64,000 nt of DNA from Bradyrhizobium oligotrophicum S58 (GCF_000344805.1 NC_020453.1:7287001-7351000), one strand, 5' to 3'. Shown: positions 36,467 to 46,690, numbered from the stretch's first letter. The notes: generated by a model from the sequence alone, not told the origin. Program-made: numbers and translations.

Positions 36467-37471
36467 ATGACAAATCACGTCTCGCGTCGACGCTTCATCC
36501 GCATCAGCGCCGCGGTCGCAGGGCTCGCGGTCGTCCCCTTTGCTTCGCATGCGGCTGAGGCCGGTCCCGACCTCGTCGAATGGCGCGGCACGCTGCTCGG
36601 CGCCGTCGCCACCATCAAGCTCCACCATCGCGACCGACGCGAGGCGGAGCGGCTGATCGCGGTGGCAATCACCGAGGCACGCCGCCTGGAGCGGCTGTTC
36701 AGCCTCTACCTTGCCGACTCGGCGCTGGTCACACTGAACCGCACCGGCGTGCTGGTCGAACCTGCGCCGGAGTTCGTCGACATCCTGTCCCTCTCGCAGC
36801 ATTTCGCCGGGCTGACCGGCGGTCGCTTCGATCCCACCGTGCAGCCGTTATGGACGCTCTATGCGGATCACTTCGCGCGTGCCGATGCCGATCCGAACGG
36901 CCCGCCACAGCAAGCCGTGCGCGAGGTGTTGGCGCGGGTCGGCTATGAGAGGCTCGCCATCAGCCGTGATCGCATCGTCATGCCGCGTGGCACCACGATC
37001 ACCCTGAACGGCATCGCGCAAGGCTACGTCACCGACCGGATCGTCGACCTCCTGCGCAGCCAGGGCGTGCAGCAGAGCCTGGTCGACATGGGCGAAGCGC
37101 GCGCAATCGGCACGCGGCCCGACGGGCAACCCTGGGAGGTCGCAATCGACGATCCGGAGCTCGCCGGACGCACCGCCGCGATGCTTCCGATCGTCGATCG
37201 CGCCGTATCGACCTCGGGCGCCTATGGCTTCCGCTTCGATTCGCAGGGCCGGTTCAATCATCTGTTCGATCCGCATAGCGGCGGCTGCGCGCAGCGCTAT
37301 CGCAGCGTGACCACCGTCGCCGGCAATGCCGCCGCGGCGGATGCGCTATCGACCGCATTCAGCCTGATGCCGGAGTCCGAGATCCGCGACTTGCTGCCGC
37401 GCAGCGAAATCGAGCGTGTTCACCTCATCGATGCAGCCGGCTTGACAATCGATCTCGTCGCCACTGGCTAG
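36467..37471 (+). CDS. nosX: NosX, ApbE-type FAD:protein FMN transferase
   Basis: 334 residues from ATG 36467 (GAGG nine bases upstream; GTG 36458 is an in-frame alternative). A twin-arginine signal (VSRRRFIRISAAVAGLAV) is followed by the ApbE fold: RLFSLY, GRFDPTVQPLW, LNGIAQGYVTDRIVDLL, VDMGEARAIG and NHLFDPHSGG, with the late ADALSTAFSLM motif. It flavinylates NosR covalently on Thr of the SGAT-type motif, which is present in the NosR encoded here. It is last in the nos operon. Confidence 0.93.
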   Translation: MTNHVSRRRFIRISAAVAGLAVVPFASHAAEAGPDLVEWRGTLLGAVATIKLHHRDRREAERLIAVAITEARRLERLFSLYLADSALVTLNRTGVLVEPAPEFVDILSLSQHFAGLTGGRFDPTVQPLWTLYADHFARADADPNGPPQQAVREVLARVGYERLAISRDRIVMPRGTTITLNGIAQGYVTDRIVDLLRSQGVQQSLVDMGEARAIGTRPDGQPWEVAIDDPELAGRTAAMLPIVDRAVSTSGAYGFRFDSQGRFNHLFDPHSGGCAQRYRSVTTVAGNAAAADALSTAFSLMPESEIRDLLPRSEIERVHLIDAAGLTIDLVATG

Positions 37472-37508
37472 CGCCCGCTCGCGGAACAGCAGTGCCGCGG
37501 CGACGAGA

Positions 37509-37598
37509 CCGTGGCAGGGCCGGCGGAACGACACTACGGCGGCGCCGGGTTTCGGTCGCCGACGCAGGTGCAGCCCCGCCCGATACGCCCTGCCACGG
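37509..37598. repeat. Inverted repeat with perfect 12-bp arms between nosX and TcA
   Basis: CCGTGGCAGGGC (37509-37520) and GCCCTGCCACGG (37587-37598) flank a 66-base loop in the 140-bp gap between two convergent genes. It could act as a shared terminator or as a junction structure between the nos operon and the toxin locus. No T-run is present on either side. Confidence 0.55.
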
Positions 37599-37613
37599 GC
37601 GCTACATCAGAGC

Positions 37614-40600
37614 TCAATACACGAGCACGGCGCAATCGAGCAGCATCTCCACGTTGAGCAATCTCGTCGGATCGATCCATGTGCCGTTGGCGAGCAGGCT
37701 CGGCATGTTGCCTCTGATATTGACGAGGTTGAAGGTGATCGACCACGTTCCGGTCATCTGCGCCAGCGTCCACGGCGGAGCGGCGACGCTTCCGAGGCCC
37801 GTGTCGTCGATCGTGATGTCGACCGGCGCCTGGGTACCGACCGCCAGTTGCCCGATGACGAACGAATTGGCGGGCATGTTGACCAGCGATGAGCACGTGA
37901 AGCGGAACGCGGCGCTCGACAGCTTCATCGATTTGAGCATGCCGATCCAGGCCGGCGCATAGTCGAACGCGAGCCGCTGCGAGTCCGGCTGCTGATGGTT
38001 CTGCAGGAAGGCCTGCCAAGGCGTCGCAAAGCTCTGGGCAATGGAGACATAATAGCCCACCTGCAACGCATTCGCCGGCTTCGCCAGCTCGCCCTTGACG
38101 CCAGCGGCGAGCGTGCCGTCGGCGAGCGCGGTGTAGCGGATGGTCAGCACCACGTCGGAAAGCTGATTGAAGTCGATCCGGTTGCTCTCCATCGGCATGT
38201 CGAGCGTCCAGTTGGAGACGGCTCCGGTGCCTTCGAACGGCAGATAGCGCGGATCGTCGAAATTGAGCACGAACATGCCGCTATCGTCGATGGCGCGCGA
38301 GACCGCGATCTGCAGATTGCCGGCACTTGGATCGCTCCAGACCGTTGCAGGCTGGTTGCCGCTCCTGCTGATCAACCATTTGACATTGTCGAGAGCAGGC
38401 GTCACCGCGACCCAGCTCGCGGTCTGGGTCAATGTCGCCCTGATGTTCTGATAGGGCCCAACCACTGCCGGAATCGAGATCGATACCGACTTGATGCGCC
38501 GAGCGTACTGGCCCGGATAGTCATAGTCGTACAGCAGCTCAGGCACGGAGAAGCTGCAGCTGCCGCTCTGGCGCAGCATGTCGAGTGCCGACGGATCGAG
38601 GCTCGCCAGCGAGACCATGCGCTCGATCTCGAGGCGGCGGGTATCGGCCTGGGCATATGACGCCTCCATCAGGTCGAGCGCCAATGAGAGCCCTTCACCG
38701 GCGAGGAGGCCGGCATATTTCGGATCCCAATAGTCGAAATCGATGAACGTGCGGCTCGAATCGGTCTCATAGCGATAGGCCGCCTGGGCTGCGATGGCAG
38801 CCTGAAGCGCGAGCCGGTAGGTCTGATAATAGAGCCCGGACAGCCGGCCTGCGAGCCAGACATAGAGCGCCTCGTTGGTGAACTTGCTGGAGAGCGCGTT
38901 CGCCATCTGCTGGTTCTGAGCAATCTGCTTGTTGTGAACGACCAGCTGCTGGCGCGTGCCCTGGAGCTCGTATTGGGCCGCCGTGATCTGCGCCGTGAGC
39001 GAATCATATTCCGCCTGGGCATTGGACTGCGCCAGCGTCCAATCCTCGGTCCGTCGTTCGTAGCCGGCCATGGTGAGCGAACGCTGCGCGACGAAGCTCG
39101 ATACTTCGGAGCCAATTCCGGCCGCCGCGGCCAGGGCGGCAAGCGACGAGCCGATCTGGACGCCACCATAGGTCATCGCGAAGGGCGATCCGACCTGTGG
39201 AACCGTGTAGGCGATCGCCGACGCCGTCTGCAGGATGTTGCCGGCAATATTGAAGGCCAGCCCTGCCGCCATCGCATCCAGGTTGGTCTGCTCCGACGAG
39301 ATCAGGCCGCGATCGATCAAGGCCGTGTAGTGGTCGAGCGCCGCCTTTGCGCCGGCCTGACTTTTCTGCAGCGCCGTGATCGTGTTCTCGAGCCGGCTGA
39401 TCTGGTCTTCCTGGATCTGGGTGGACAATCCAAGCAGCTGGCCCTCGAACGTGTTGCTCAGCACCGCGAGCGCCTCGCTGTCCTTGCGCTCGATCGCGGC
39501 CAGCAGCTGGCCGCCGAACTGGCTGGCCGTCGCGGTAAGCTGGCGCGCGCGCGAGAGCACGACTGCAAACCGATTCGGCGGCGCCTGGTTCTGCGATCCG
39601 CCCCCCGACGGAAGGAAGTTGTTCGAGCCGGCGGCCGCCTTGACCAGCGCCAGTGGATCGATCGGCGGCTCGAACAGGGCAAGCAGGCGGAAATTGCCGT
39701 TGATATCGAGCGAATGGCGGATCTTGTAGAGCTGGGCTTCGACGCGATCCCAATAGCTGATCAATACGTCGTTCTCCGGCACGCAGAAATAGGCGCCAAG
39801 ATCGTTGAACGCGTGCGACTCGACCGGCACCGGATCATTGCCGCCGGAATGGATCGGCGGCACGACGGACTCCAGATCGATCAGGAACACCGGGATAGGA
39901 TTGGTCCCGTAATGATCCTGGATGTCCTGGAAATTGGCCTCTTCCTGGCCCTGGCAGACGCCGACCTGCTGCGGTCGCGGCCCGAGCAGGTTGCCGGCAT
40001 AGACGTAGAGCATCGTCGCCGCCGTGATCGATTCCCACGTGGAGCGCGCGAACAGGCTGTCGCCCCAGTTGATCAGCGTGTCGACATACTGCATCACCGT
40101 CGCCTTCTCGAAGGCGCTGACGCGCAGCCGCGCGATCGCGAACGGGCTGAACGGGTCGTCCTCATAGGCGAGGATCGCCGGGTTGTCGTCCGAGAGCATG
40201 TAGCTCAGGCTCTGCAGCGTCTGCATGCGGAACGGCCGGAACATCCAATAATGGCAGGCGGGGCTCGCCAGCTGGTAATTCAGGAGCACGTTCACGATCA
40301 TCTGCACCTGCACCGGCGTCAGCGTATTCGGCAGGAACGCCATACTGGTGCTGGCGGTGAACTTCGGATTGACACGCCCCTCGGTGCTGATGATCGGCTT
40401 GCCGTCGACGTCGTTCTGCTGACACAGCGTGAAAGCTTCCTGGGAGGCTGTCGGAGAGATCGCCTGGTTCGACTCGATCGCAAAGGTCGTCGGCGTGACG
40501 AACGCTTCCTTGACCGTCGGATCGAAGACGTATTGATACCAGGCGATGGCGTCGGAGAACTTCTGGTTCTGGCCGAGACTGTAGGCCACCAGCATCGGAC

Positions 40601-43600
40601 CGTGATAATAGAGTTCCCAGAAGTACTGGCCGTAGAGCCCGTCGAAGTCGACCTGCGCACCATCGATGGCGCTTGGCCAGATGATCTGGGACGACGGCGT
40701 GAGTCTTCCGAACGGCAGCACCGGCGTGACCGGAATCGACTGGGTCTTGAGGCTGAGCAGTTGGTCGATGCCGCCGGTGAAGAAGGCGCGGTTCAACGGC
40801 GCGGCGGCCGCCGTCGTCAGCCGCATCACCTCGAACTGGATGCCGGCCAGCGTCGTGAATCCCGTCGTGTCGACGGCGTTCCAGTAGCTCACGTTCAGTG
40901 GCACCGGACTTTCCACCAGGGTCCGATAGATCGTCGACACGTCGCGCGGCAACAGCGTTCCCGCGCTCAGCATGTTCGCCAGGATGCTGGCCAGCAGCTG
41001 GCTGCTCAACAGCTCGAGATGCAGCCTCTGCGCCTGGTCGATGATCGTATATTCCTTCAGCAGGTCGTAGATCTGCTGCGAGATCGCGGGGGTGATGCGG
41101 CCGCCGACGAAGGAACTGTTGTAGACCACCGACATGTTCTTGACGACGCCGTTGAGCGCGTCGAGCTGCTTCGTGCTGAGGTTCAGGTTGGCCAGCGCAA
41201 CCGATAGCGGCACCGCGGCGAGATAGACCGGGTTGACGACGCCGCGGGCGTCGATGATCTGGTAGAGCTGCAGCGTACTGAAGATCTGCGCCGCCAGCGC
41301 TGCGTCGATCGCCGGCGTGACAGTGGCCAGCACGAAGCTGTTGGCGTTGAGCAGCGGCGGCGACAGCAGCGCGCCTTCGTTGACGGGGGTGTATTGCGGC
41401 GTACCCGTGGTAGCAGCCGGACGGAGCAGGAAGCTCTCGGGCCCGGCGTCGAGCTTGAACCAGCCGGGCTGGTTCTTGACGCTGCTGATCTGCGAGTCGG
41501 TCCCGAGCACCGAGGAGAACAGCAACGGGCTTCCGAGATTCATCAGCAGCACGCCAAGAATCGCGGGGAGCTGGTTTTCACCGATCCTGGTCTTTGAATC
41601 CGTCGTGGCGAGCAGCGACGCCAGCGCGGAATTGAGGTCGAGCGACGGCATCTTGGCGGCGACGATCTCCCCGGCCGCGGTCAGCACGCCGGCAGCCACC
41701 AGCGCATTGAAGATTGCGCTCGCCGCGGTGCTCGAGATCGTCTCCGAGGCAAAGGCGGTGGAAGCCAGGTTGGTCGGCGCCGGCGAGAGGTTGATCAGCT
41801 CGATCATGTCGCCGAAATTTCCGACCGAGATCGGCGCGGCGGTGGTCATGATCTGGACGTAGCCGTTGAGGTCGTCGAAGTTGGGCCGGAACTGCGCCAG
41901 CGGCGCCGCCGGGCGGTAGGGATCGGTGAGCAGGAACTCGGTGTTGTGGCCGAGATAGCTCACGTCGAGGCTCGCATTGAGGACCCAGGTCGGCATCACG
42001 GGCAGCCCGCCCGACAGCCGCTCCAGCACGATTCGATTGTTGTCCCACACGCGGTCGGTGAGCGTCTCCAGGAAGGCCTGTGCTCCGGCGTTGGCCGGAG
42101 CCGTCTGGTTGGGGCTGAGATTCTGGTTCGGCACGTCGGAGATGTAGGGACCAAAACCGATCACGATCCGCTCGAAATCGCTGGTCGGCGCCTCGTTGTA
42201 CGGCCAGTTCTCGGCGGCCAGGCGAATTGCGGTCAGCCGGCGCCATGGGACGCTGTCGAGCGACCAGTCGTTGGCGAACAGCGGGTCGGACGCGAGCGGC
42301 ACCGCATCGCTGCCCTGCCCGCTGAAGTAGATCACGACATCGCCGGCGAGCGTCTGCGGCTGCACCCAGTTGCCCTGATGGTCCTGGAACGAATATCTGA
42401 GCGTCGCCTGGTAGACGACGTCATTGTTGGTCTGTCCGCCCGTTGTTCCGACCTGGATGCTCGGCGTGCTGACGGCCTTCACCTCGGCCCAGAACAGGAA
42501 CAGGCGGTTGAAGGCATAGATCGGCGTCACATAGGGCGAGGCGATCGCGAGGTCGATCTTCTGCCATTCCGACCATGGCGTCGCATCGAGCTGGCGGCAG
42601 AAATAGAACGTGTAAGGCGACGTGGCGGTGCGCGCGAACAGATAGAGCGCATGGACCTTGCCGCGCCTGGGATCCTGGACGGTGCAACGATATGAGTCGA
42701 CCGGCTTGAGCGCCGAGACGGCGGCAAAGCCGGTCAGATAGCTCGCATAGGCGTTCTCGACATAGCTGTCGGTGATCTCGCCCTGCTGCAGGTCAGCGGC
42801 GAGCGCCTGGAACAGGCTGGTCTGATCCGTGCGCAGCGGCGGCAGCAGATAATTCTCGGGATACACGAAGATGCGACGGTTCGCTTCCCAGACCCGGTAG
42901 TCCATCATCCAGTCCCACCACACCGGCGGAATTTCGATCACTTCGACGCCGGGCTCGAGCCGGAGCCGGCAGCGCTGCAGATAGAGCTGGACGGCGTTGA
43001 GCCCTTCCTTAAGATAGGAGAGCTGGGACTCAGGCCCCGTCTCGACATCCGTGAGCAGGAACTCGTAGACATTGTTCGGCGTCTTGATGTCCCTGTACCG
43101 GGCGTGCAGGAACGTCAGCTCGAGCCCGACCAGCGCATTGCGCAGATGGACCTGCAGATCGCCTTCGACCTGCAGCACCATCTGCGCCCAGCGTTGCTGT
43201 CCCATCCGGGCACTGATCTTCGCCTGCGCGAGGTCGGCCATCTGATTGTAGTCGGCCCAGCCGGTCGCCGCGGTCTTGGTCGACAGGGCGGCGAGCCGCG
43301 TCATGAACGTCGTGTCGGCGCCAAAGGCGGCGATCTGCGTGAAGCAGCGCTGCATCAGCGCAATCTGAGCCGACAGGTTGGTCTGGCCGTTGGCGAGTCC
43401 ACCGAGCAGCTGCGCGATCTGGTCGGCGTTCCAACCGGTCGCCGCATGCAGGGCGGCGATACGCTTTTCGACCGAGGCTCCCGAGCTGGTCAGCGCGACA
43501 TATTGCAGCAGATCGTTGCGGATATCGCCGAATGCCTTCTGCATCTGCGCGAAGCCGACCACGCTGACGACCATGCCCCAGTCGATGGTCTTGAAATCCG

Positions 43601-45893
43601 TCGGCAGACCGTAGGCGGCCGGCACTGCCGCGACGCTGCCGAGCAAAGCTGCCGACAGCGAGCCGGCGGATGCAAGCACCAGCCAGCGCGATTCCCGCTC
43701 GATCACCTCCTGGACATAGTCGGGATAGAGCGGCTCCCCGTCGCCATCCACCGCCAGAAAGGCCTTCCACCACTCGTTGACGCCGGTCGGCAGCGCGACT
43801 GCGGCCAGCGCCATGGTCTGGCAAGGCGTCGCAATCGGCGGGTCGGTGTTGAAGAAGAGAGCGAGCTGCTGGGTGACTGCCTCAGCCGCATCCGGCGCGT
43901 CCGGATCAGGAACGATGTTCTGCAGGCTGATCAGCCAGGGCACGACATTATCGGGATCGTACAACGGATCGACGTAGCTGCTCGGCACCCCCGCGATGCC
44001 GTAGCCCAGCGTGTACACGTCGAGCCCGGCCGCCGCCATCCAGTCGGCGGCAGCGATCAATTTTCCGAGATCGTCCCCTTCGAACACCGTGCGCTTGGTG
44101 AGGCCGTTGAGCGCCAGCAGCAACACATACTGATCCATCGGGAGGCCGAGACAGCGGCTTAAGAGGCCGTGGCGATAGAGCGCCGACAGGACATCGACTG
44201 TGAGTCTTTGAGCGGCGTTTCCATAGAGCGCGAACCCAAGCGTGTTGAGGGCGTCGAGCGACTGGTCGAGCCCGAGCGCGACGCGCGTGATCGACGCCAC
44301 GCCGTCGGCCGCCCCGGACCCTGGCGTCCACGGCAACGGGTCGCTCGCATAGAGCGGATTGAGCGGATTGCCGCTGGGCTGATAGAGGCCTGACTGCGCG
44401 ACGGTCGCTGGGCCGTTGAACAGCGCATCGAACAGCGACGGCGCCTCCGGCGCGGCCATATCGCCGCCATAGCTCTTGATCGGCCCGAACATGGTCGCCG
44501 CCTGCACCACAGGCAGGTCGAAGCGGCTGGCGAAGGCGGCAATGCGGGCAATGCCGGAGAGGGCGGTCGCATCGATGGTCGGACTCGCTCCGTTCTTCAC
44601 CGCGCGCAGGCACCAGTCCATCGCCGAGGGTGTCCAGCCTTGCGCGTCAGCGAGCCGGCGCAGCCGATTGATCTGATCGAGCGCGGTGTTGTTGAGGTTG
44701 ACGATCCTGGAGGTGTCATCATCGCCGGTGAGATCAAGCTTCAGAAAGCTGCTGCCGAGGCCCTGGTTGATGAACAGATTTTTGGGGACGCCCACCGCAA
44801 TCTCGGCTGCGCTGACGCCCTGGACGATGAGCTCCTGCACCTGCGGAATGGTGAGCCCGGTCTTCTCCATGAAGACATGGACGTCGCCAAGCGTGCCAAG
44901 ATCAGCCTCGGCGACGTTGTAGTAGCTCGCCAGCTGACCGGCGCTTGCCGTGTCGATCACGATGGCGGCGCGCTCGGGCGACAAGTTCAGGCGCTCCTGC
45001 ACCGTCGCCGCGGCCGACGCCCCCCACAGCGCATAGACGTCGGCGAGAGAGAACTTCACCTGGCTGCACAACAGCCGCACGCGATCGAGCGGGTAGTTGA
45101 ACGGCAGCTGCTCCGGATAGACCAGCGTCGTCGCCATGCCCTGATACAGCGCTTCGATCGACGCGAATTGCAGATTCCTGACCAGCGTCGCTTCCAGCAC
45201 GCCGTTCACGATCGTGAGCTGCGGCAAAACGTCGTTGGTCGCGGCGCAGGTGAGCGGGATGGTCCAGAGATCGGGTCGGCGGGCCTTCAGCGCAAAGGCC
45301 GGTGGAATGGTGGCTGCGTTGGGCTGGGTGATATAGGCGTCGACGATCCTCATCAGGTCGGTGAAATAGGCCGCGGGCCCGAAGATCGACTTGCAGTTCT
45401 CGCAGGCGCAATAATTGAGACTGCCGAACAGATCCTGGTAGCTCGGCAGGTTCTCGAAATACTCGATCGCATCCTGTCCGGCGGTGCTCGACCTCATTGC
45501 GCGCGCATGCGGCGATGCAATCGCTCCGCGCACGGTTCCGAACAGCTGCATCGTCCGATTCGCGATTTTCACCGCGCGATCATGCAATCCGGCCGCATCG
45601 CCCGTGCCTATTCCGAGCCTGTCGGAATAGTTACGGGTGAAAAATCCCTTGGGCATGTTGGCCAGCTGAAATGCAGAGACGATGCCCGCCTCGTCGAGTT
45701 TCTTCGCGAGATCCGCATGGCCAGCGAGATTGTGCTGCCGGCGAGCCTGCTTGATCTGATCGATTGAGAGGCCCGCCTTTGCTGCCTTGTCGGCTGACAA
45801 GCGATAGATGTCGATGTCGCTCGGCGTGGTGAGCTCGTTGGACTTCAAATAGCTATCGAGATTCGTCAACGTATTCGTGGTGAGCGCAGCCAT
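37614..45893 (-). CDS. Tc toxin TcA subunit (TcdA/TccB-like)
   Basis: 2759 residues from ATG 45893 (AAGGGAAGAG upstream; the frame extends 26 codons further without Tc homology). Near residue 160 is the TcA family motif YCACENCKSIFGPAAYFTDL. Middle sections match the ABC-toxin/neuraminidase-like regions (WSEWQKIDLAIA; YQYVFDPTVKEAF; YYHGPMLVAYSLGQNQKF). The pore-forming coiled coil is near residues 2150-2210 (QEDQISRLENTITALQKSQ), and the C-terminal TcB-binding domain near residue 2545 (DDPRYLPFEGTGAVSNW; LSDVVLTIRYTALADG). TcA forms the pentameric injection channel. It lacks a signal peptide, as is usual. It is divergent from the TcBC fusion gene. Confidence 0.93.
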   Translation of the reverse strand: MAALTTNTLTNLDSYLKSNELTTPSDIDIYRLSADKAAKAGLSIDQIKQARRQHNLAGHADLAKKLDEAGIVSAFQLANMPKGFFTRNYSDRLGIGTGDAAGLHDRAVKIANRTMQLFGTVRGAIASPHARAMRSSTAGQDAIEYFENLPSYQDLFGSLNYCACENCKSIFGPAAYFTDLMRIVDAYITQPNAATIPPAFALKARRPDLWTIPLTCAATNDVLPQLTIVNGVLEATLVRNLQFASIEALYQGMATTLVYPEQLPFNYPLDRVRLLCSQVKFSLADVYALWGASAAATVQERLNLSPERAAIVIDTASAGQLASYYNVAEADLGTLGDVHVFMEKTGLTIPQVQELIVQGVSAAEIAVGVPKNLFINQGLGSSFLKLDLTGDDDTSRIVNLNNTALDQINRLRRLADAQGWTPSAMDWCLRAVKNGASPTIDATALSGIARIAAFASRFDLPVVQAATMFGPIKSYGGDMAAPEAPSLFDALFNGPATVAQSGLYQPSGNPLNPLYASDPLPWTPGSGAADGVASITRVALGLDQSLDALNTLGFALYGNAAQRLTVDVLSALYRHGLLSRCLGLPMDQYVLLLALNGLTKRTVFEGDDLGKLIAAADWMAAAGLDVYTLGYGIAGVPSSYVDPLYDPDNVVPWLISLQNIVPDPDAPDAAEAVTQQLALFFNTDPPIATPCQTMALAAVALPTGVNEWWKAFLAVDGDGEPLYPDYVQEVIERESRWLVLASAGSLSAALLGSVAAVPAAYGLPTDFKTIDWGMVVSVVGFAQMQKAFGDIRNDLLQYVALTSSGASVEKRIAALHAATGWNADQIAQLLGGLANGQTNLSAQIALMQRCFTQIAAFGADTTFMTRLAALSTKTAATGWADYNQMADLAQAKISARMGQQRWAQMVLQVEGDLQVHLRNALVGLELTFLHARYRDIKTPNNVYEFLLTDVETGPESQLSYLKEGLNAVQLYLQRCRLRLEPGVEVIEIPPVWWDWMMDYRVWEANRRIFVYPENYLLPPLRTDQTSLFQALAADLQQGEITDSYVENAYASYLTGFAAVSALKPVDSYRCTVQDPRRGKVHALYLFARTATSPYTFYFCRQLDATPWSEWQKIDLAIASPYVTPIYAFNRLFLFWAEVKAVSTPSIQVGTTGGQTNNDVVYQATLRYSFQDHQGNWVQPQTLAGDVVIYFSGQGSDAVPLASDPLFANDWSLDSVPWRRLTAIRLAAENWPYNEAPTSDFERIVIGFGPYISDVPNQNLSPNQTAPANAGAQAFLETLTDRVWDNNRIVLERLSGGLPVMPTWVLNASLDVSYLGHNTEFLLTDPYRPAAPLAQFRPNFDDLNGYVQIMTTAAPISVGNFGDMIELINLSPAPTNLASTAFASETISSTAASAIFNALVAAGVLTAAGEIVAAKMPSLDLNSALASLLATTDSKTRIGENQLPAILGVLLMNLGSPLLFSSVLGTDSQISSVKNQPGWFKLDAGPESFLLRPAATTGTPQYTPVNEGALLSPPLLNANSFVLATVTPAIDAALAAQIFSTLQLYQIIDARGVVNPVYLAAVPLSVALANLNLSTKQLDALNGVVKNMSVVYNSSFVGGRITPAISQQIYDLLKEYTIIDQAQRLHLELLSSQLLASILANMLSAGTLLPRDVSTIYRTLVESPVPLNVSYWNAVDTTGFTTLAGIQFEVMRLTTAAAAPLNRAFFTGGIDQLLSLKTQSIPVTPVLPFGRLTPSSQIIWPSAIDGAQVDFDGLYGQYFWELYYHGPMLVAYSLGQNQKFSDAIAWYQYVFDPTVKEAFVTPTTFAIESNQAISPTASQEAFTLCQQNDVDGKPIISTEGRVNPKFTASTSMAFLPNTLTPVQVQMIVNVLLNYQLASPACHYWMFRPFRMQTLQSLSYMLSDDNPAILAYEDDPFSPFAIARLRVSAFEKATVMQYVDTLINWGDSLFARSTWESITAATMLYVYAGNLLGPRPQQVGVCQGQEEANFQDIQDHYGTNPIPVFLIDLESVVPPIHSGGNDPVPVESHAFNDLGAYFCVPENDVLISYWDRVEAQLYKIRHSLDINGNFRLLALFEPPIDPLALVKAAAGSNNFLPSGGGSQNQAPPNRFAVVLSRARQLTATASQFGGQLLAAIERKDSEALAVLSNTFEGQLLGLSTQIQEDQISRLENTITALQKSQAGAKAALDHYTALIDRGLISSEQTNLDAMAAGLAFNIAGNILQTASAIAYTVPQVGSPFAMTYGGVQIGSSLAALAAAAGIGSEVSSFVAQRSLTMAGYERRTEDWTLAQSNAQAEYDSLTAQITAAQYELQGTRQQLVVHNKQIAQNQQMANALSSKFTNEALYVWLAGRLSGLYYQTYRLALQAAIAAQAAYRYETDSSRTFIDFDYWDPKYAGLLAGEGLSLALDLMEASYAQADTRRLEIERMVSLASLDPSALDMLRQSGSCSFSVPELLYDYDYPGQYARRIKSVSISIPAVVGPYQNIRATLTQTASWVAVTPALDNVKWLISRSGNQPATVWSDPSAGNLQIAVSRAIDDSGMFVLNFDDPRYLPFEGTGAVSNWTLDMPMESNRIDFNQLSDVVLTIRYTALADGTLAAGVKGELAKPANALQVGYYVSIAQSFATPWQAFLQNHQQPDSQRLAFDYAPAWIGMLKSMKLSSAAFRFTCSSLVNMPANSFVIGQLAVGTQAPVDITIDDTGLGSVAAPPWTLAQMTGTWSITFNLVNIRGNMPSLLANGTWIDPTRLLNVEMLLDCAVLVY

Positions 45894-46091
45894 GGGCTCT
45901 TCCCTTTTGAAAATCGCTTGATGAAATCGCTTCTTGTATTGCGTTCGGTAATGACTCGGCGTAATGTACAACCATAGAGATATTTCTCGGCTACAAGCAA
46001 CCCATATTGTTATCGCGTTTGATCACGTAATATCTGCAAAATTTCTACAAACTTTTTTTCACACAAGGCTTTCAGCAAAGCACCTGCACAC
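45894..46091. promoter_or_regulatory. AT-rich divergent promoter region of the Tc locus
   Basis: About 200 bp between the starts of TcA (minus) and the small Cys-rich gene (plus). It is conspicuously AT-rich against the GC-rich surroundings. Candidate elements are TTGTTA (46007-46012) with TAATAT (46028-46033, spacing 15) for the plus side and, on the minus strand, TTGCTT with TATGGT at 18-bp spacing (45971-46000). All are weak matches. No regulator gene lies nearby. Confidence 0.4.
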
Positions 46092-46688
46092 ATGATTGAC
46101 ACTGATACGATGGCTGCCTCAGGCAGCAGCGTCGCCATGGGCGCGCGCGCCGACGATATGACAATCGTCATGCAATGCAACGAGCTCGGGAAGATTCTTG
46201 GACTCAGAGGCCCCGTCGAGGAGAGGGTTCTCACCGCGGCGGTCCAGAACCCGTCCTACGCGGCAAACCTGATTCTCTGTCGGGAAACGCCGGTCTTTCT
46301 TCATCAGCTGCTCGCTCATCCGCCTCCGCCGCGCGACGCGATCCCAACCGGCGAGCTTCTCCGCCGCGGCGCGGACGCGCTGTGGCGCTGGGCGCGCGCA
46401 GGCTTCACGTCGGTCGAGGATGCCGTGCTGCAGCGGCGGCTCGATGCTTGCCAGGCCTGCCCCAACCTGTCGCATCCGCCGGAGGGCCAGGAGCTGCTCT
46501 ACAAGCTCGCCGGCACCGCGGCTGGAAGCAAGAGCGTCTGCCGCATCTGCGGCTGCCCCGTCGCACGCAAGGCGGCGATGACGTTCGAGCGATGTCCGGA
46601 CGCACATCCCGACATCGCGGGCCTCAGTCGCTGGGGCGAGCCGACAATCCAAGAAACGAGCCACACCGATCAAGCGAAAGGAGCCTAG
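46092..46688 (+). CDS. Small Cys-rich protein of the Tc locus
   Basis: 198 residues from ATG 46092; starts at 46137 or 46158 are also possible because no clear ribosome site is visible. The N-terminal half is helical (ILGLRGPVEERVLTAAVQ; PVFLHQLLAHPPPP). The C-terminal half carries CQACPNL (Cys120, Cys123), CRICGCPVARKAAMTFERCP (Cys150, 153, 155, 168), which fits a zinc-ribbon or iron-sulfur knuckle. No family name is given with confidence. It is the first gene of the plus-strand run and ends 2 bp before the Hint-protein gene, so the two are probably co-translated and functionally linked. Confidence 0.7.
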   Translation: MIDTDTMAASGSSVAMGARADDMTIVMQCNELGKILGLRGPVEERVLTAAVQNPSYAANLILCRETPVFLHQLLAHPPPPRDAIPTGELLRRGADALWRWARAGFTSVEDAVLQRRLDACQACPNLSHPPEGQELLYKLAGTAAGSKSVCRICGCPVARKAAMTFERCPDAHPDIAGLSRWGEPTIQETSHTDQAKGA

Positions 46689-46690
46689 TC

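Noticed and set aside
46175..46690. Upstream in-frame extension of the Hint protein from 46175
   Set aside because: It overlaps the Cys-rich gene in another frame and is Arg/Gly-rich without structure; ATG 46691 matches the start of conserved sequence.
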